A stretch of DNA of 64,000 nucleotides from Marchantia polymorpha subsp. ruderalis (lineage: Eukaryota > Streptophyta > Marchantiopsida > Marchantiales > Marchantiaceae): the NCBI GenBank assembly GCA_037833965.1, contig AP031355.1, positions 17,509,501-17,573,500 of the forward strand, read 5' to 3'. Position 1 is the stretch's first letter. Each line of letters opens with the position of its first letter. The translations under genes and the position numbers were made by a program. The notes below the pieces were generated by a model. That model was not told where the DNA came from. It was given only the letters and a program-made list of their open reading frames with translations, and made no database searches. Positions 62,608-64,000 of this stretch are shown here, piece after piece.

Positions 62608-64000
62608 TCAGTTCAAATGCATCCGCTTCTTCATCTCCTCATAAACCACGTACGTGATACTAGCAGCAGGTACAACTTTCAATAAGTTTGGGAACAGCCC
62701 TTTGTAGAAGCCCTTTAAGCCCTCTCTTCTGAAAGTTTTCTGAAAGACATCAATCATGCCCGTGTACTGCACCTCTGAGCCACGGTGTTGAGCTTGCATT
62801 CTGGAGTAACATGACGAACAAGACGTAGGCAGAAGTCAACAATTTTGCAATAAACTCGGAAAGTCTAGTTTGAGAGATAGAGAACAGGCTGCTAGAGAAC
62901 CACACCATAATGTCAACAACTAATGCAATCGAAAGACTTACAGCGTGTAAAATGAAGCAGAAGATACCCATCATTGCCTAACTAGAACCAAACATAACGC
63001 ACTAGAAGAGTTCCCACACCTTGTCCTCACAAGTTGCAAGGGATACACAAAGCTGGCACCTACGGCTCCAGAAACTGTACCGCAAGTCAGTTGTATCATG
63101 GGGCCTGGATCTGCATTTTCCCACATTCAACAAAAATGTGCCCACAATCACGCCTCATATCCACCACAAGGAGACGGGAAGCCTGATCACAACTGATACA
63201 GATGAAAGCAAAACACACAGAGGGAGACGTTTGATCGTGAAAATAGGCTAGGAGTTCAGCCTGAACAGCCCATTCTTGAGCTCAGCCTTGTCCAAAATTG
63301 ACCTCGGGTAAGGGATGGAGGGCAGAACATCTCCACGCAGCATTGTGAGAACATTGAGAAGAAGTTGAAAGAAAAGCATTATAGAAGTTAGGCTTCCACT
63401 TACCAGTGTCCTTTGGCAAGAATTGACGTGTCCAGTCTCTCAACGTTTCGTAAGCAGCCAAGTCGATGCCGGCATAAGGAACCATTCCTAACAAAGATGG
63501 AACGAGGCCCCGATAAAATGCACGGGGGCCTTCATGGATCCAAATGTCCCGCGATAGAGCTGCCAGTGTCGGAGGTTTACCAGCTTCACATGCGAAGGTT
63601 TGTAACCGGGTCTTAACCAGGTCCATCGGGTAAATTGCTGTTTGCGCTACTGCTCCAGCACAACCACCAGCCACGAGACGTCCTAAAGGTCCAATTTCAT
63701 TCCTATCTCCGCTTTCGTCGAAGCCAACGACGTAGTCCTTCATCATCTCAAAGGCGTAGAACTTGATTGCAGACTCTGGAGCTACTTTCAAAACGTTGAT
63801 ACCATTTCCGCGGAAGAAGGCAAGCACACCTCCTTGTTGATACATTTGCGACAATCCACCGATCACTCCCCTCTTTGTAGGAGTATCAATCTGGACCTGC
63901 AGGAGAACCTTAAGACGGTCTAAGGGGGCAGTAGCTGTTCTTGAAATGGCTCCTGCGACTCCTCCGGCGAGCAGATATTTATACGCATGCAAATATCTGC
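62608..64000 (-). CDS. Mitochondrial carrier, SCaMC/ATP-Mg-Pi type, partial
   Basis: Three exons are visible (minus order): from the window edge at 64000 to 63404, then 63020-63104, then 62608-62800. Phases agree and the stop is at 62608-62610. They encode the three-fold repeat carrier domain. Repeat 1 has [20 protein letters not shown] and LKVLLQV; repeat 2 has [16 protein letters not shown]; repeat 3 has [20 protein letters not shown], where the usual acidic residue of PxD/E is Gln. The sequence is closest to the calcium-dependent ATP-Mg/phosphate carriers (SCaMC/APC), which exchange adenine nucleotides for phosphate across the inner mitochondrial membrane. Their EF-hand N-terminus would lie beyond the right edge, so calcium regulation cannot be checked. 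In repeat 3, Gln at that position is common in this subfamily. Confidence 0.9.

Noticed and set aside
1..64000. CRISPR array, bacterial operon or phage-type system
   Set aside because: The window has spliced eukaryotic genes, plant retroelements and no regularly spaced direct repeats with unique spacers; the 98-bp array is a simple tandem satellite.

Overview
The window is nuclear DNA from a land plant. The evidence is GT-AG introns with protein-conserving phases, a plant receptor-like kinase relic, a ZIP4/SPO22 meiotic gene, a Copia retrotransposon and a hAT transposon. A dicarboxylate/glutamate-type (DAACS) transporter, a family I know from algae and non-seed plants but not from flowering plants, suggests a bryophyte or another non-seed lineage. 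That placement is an inference. Gene density is low: five convincing genes in 64 kb, separated by AT-rich DNA with decayed mobile elements.

Layout. 1-7.3 kb: no convincing gene, an AT-rich stretch with a (TA)n microsatellite and a few coding-like scraps near 5.4-6.3 kb. 7.3-11.8 kb: a decayed Copia element (GAG, integrase, reverse transcriptase, RNase H, probable 3' LTR), interrupted between integrase and reverse transcriptase by a solo LTR that has its own 5-bp target duplication. 16.1-17.3 kb (+): a two-exon SERAC1-like alpha/beta hydrolase. 21.4-22.2 kb (+): a broken lectin-type receptor kinase. 24.9-29.5 kb (-): a ten-exon DAACS transporter, 511 aa. 29.5-44.6 kb: mostly intergenic, with microsatellites, hairpins, a LINE-like tail and an LTR-like stretch. 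44.6-48.9 kb (-): an eleven-exon Claspin/Mrc1-like gene, about 703 aa. 51.6-55.1 kb (+): a five-exon ZIP4/SPO22 gene, 939 aa. 57.8-58.3 kb: a satellite-like array with a 98-bp unit. 58.8-61.3 kb: a hAT transposon, complete at both ends with an 8-bp target duplication but a dead transposase. 61.4-61.5 kb: an 88-bp tandem duplication. 62.6 kb to the right edge (-): a calcium-dependent-type mitochondrial carrier, cut by the window end.

I see no operon-like cooperation. The Claspin-like and ZIP4 genes are neighbours transcribed divergently, and both act on chromosomes (replication-fork checkpoint; meiotic crossover formation), but they are 2.6 kb apart and nothing in the sequence shows co-regulation. 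The most unusual single observation is the DAACS transporter: it keeps the substrate-carboxylate arginine but has glycine where amino-acid transporters of this family have the aspartate that holds the substrate amino group. The exon models were built by hand from reading-frame continuity and splice consensus, and need transcript support.
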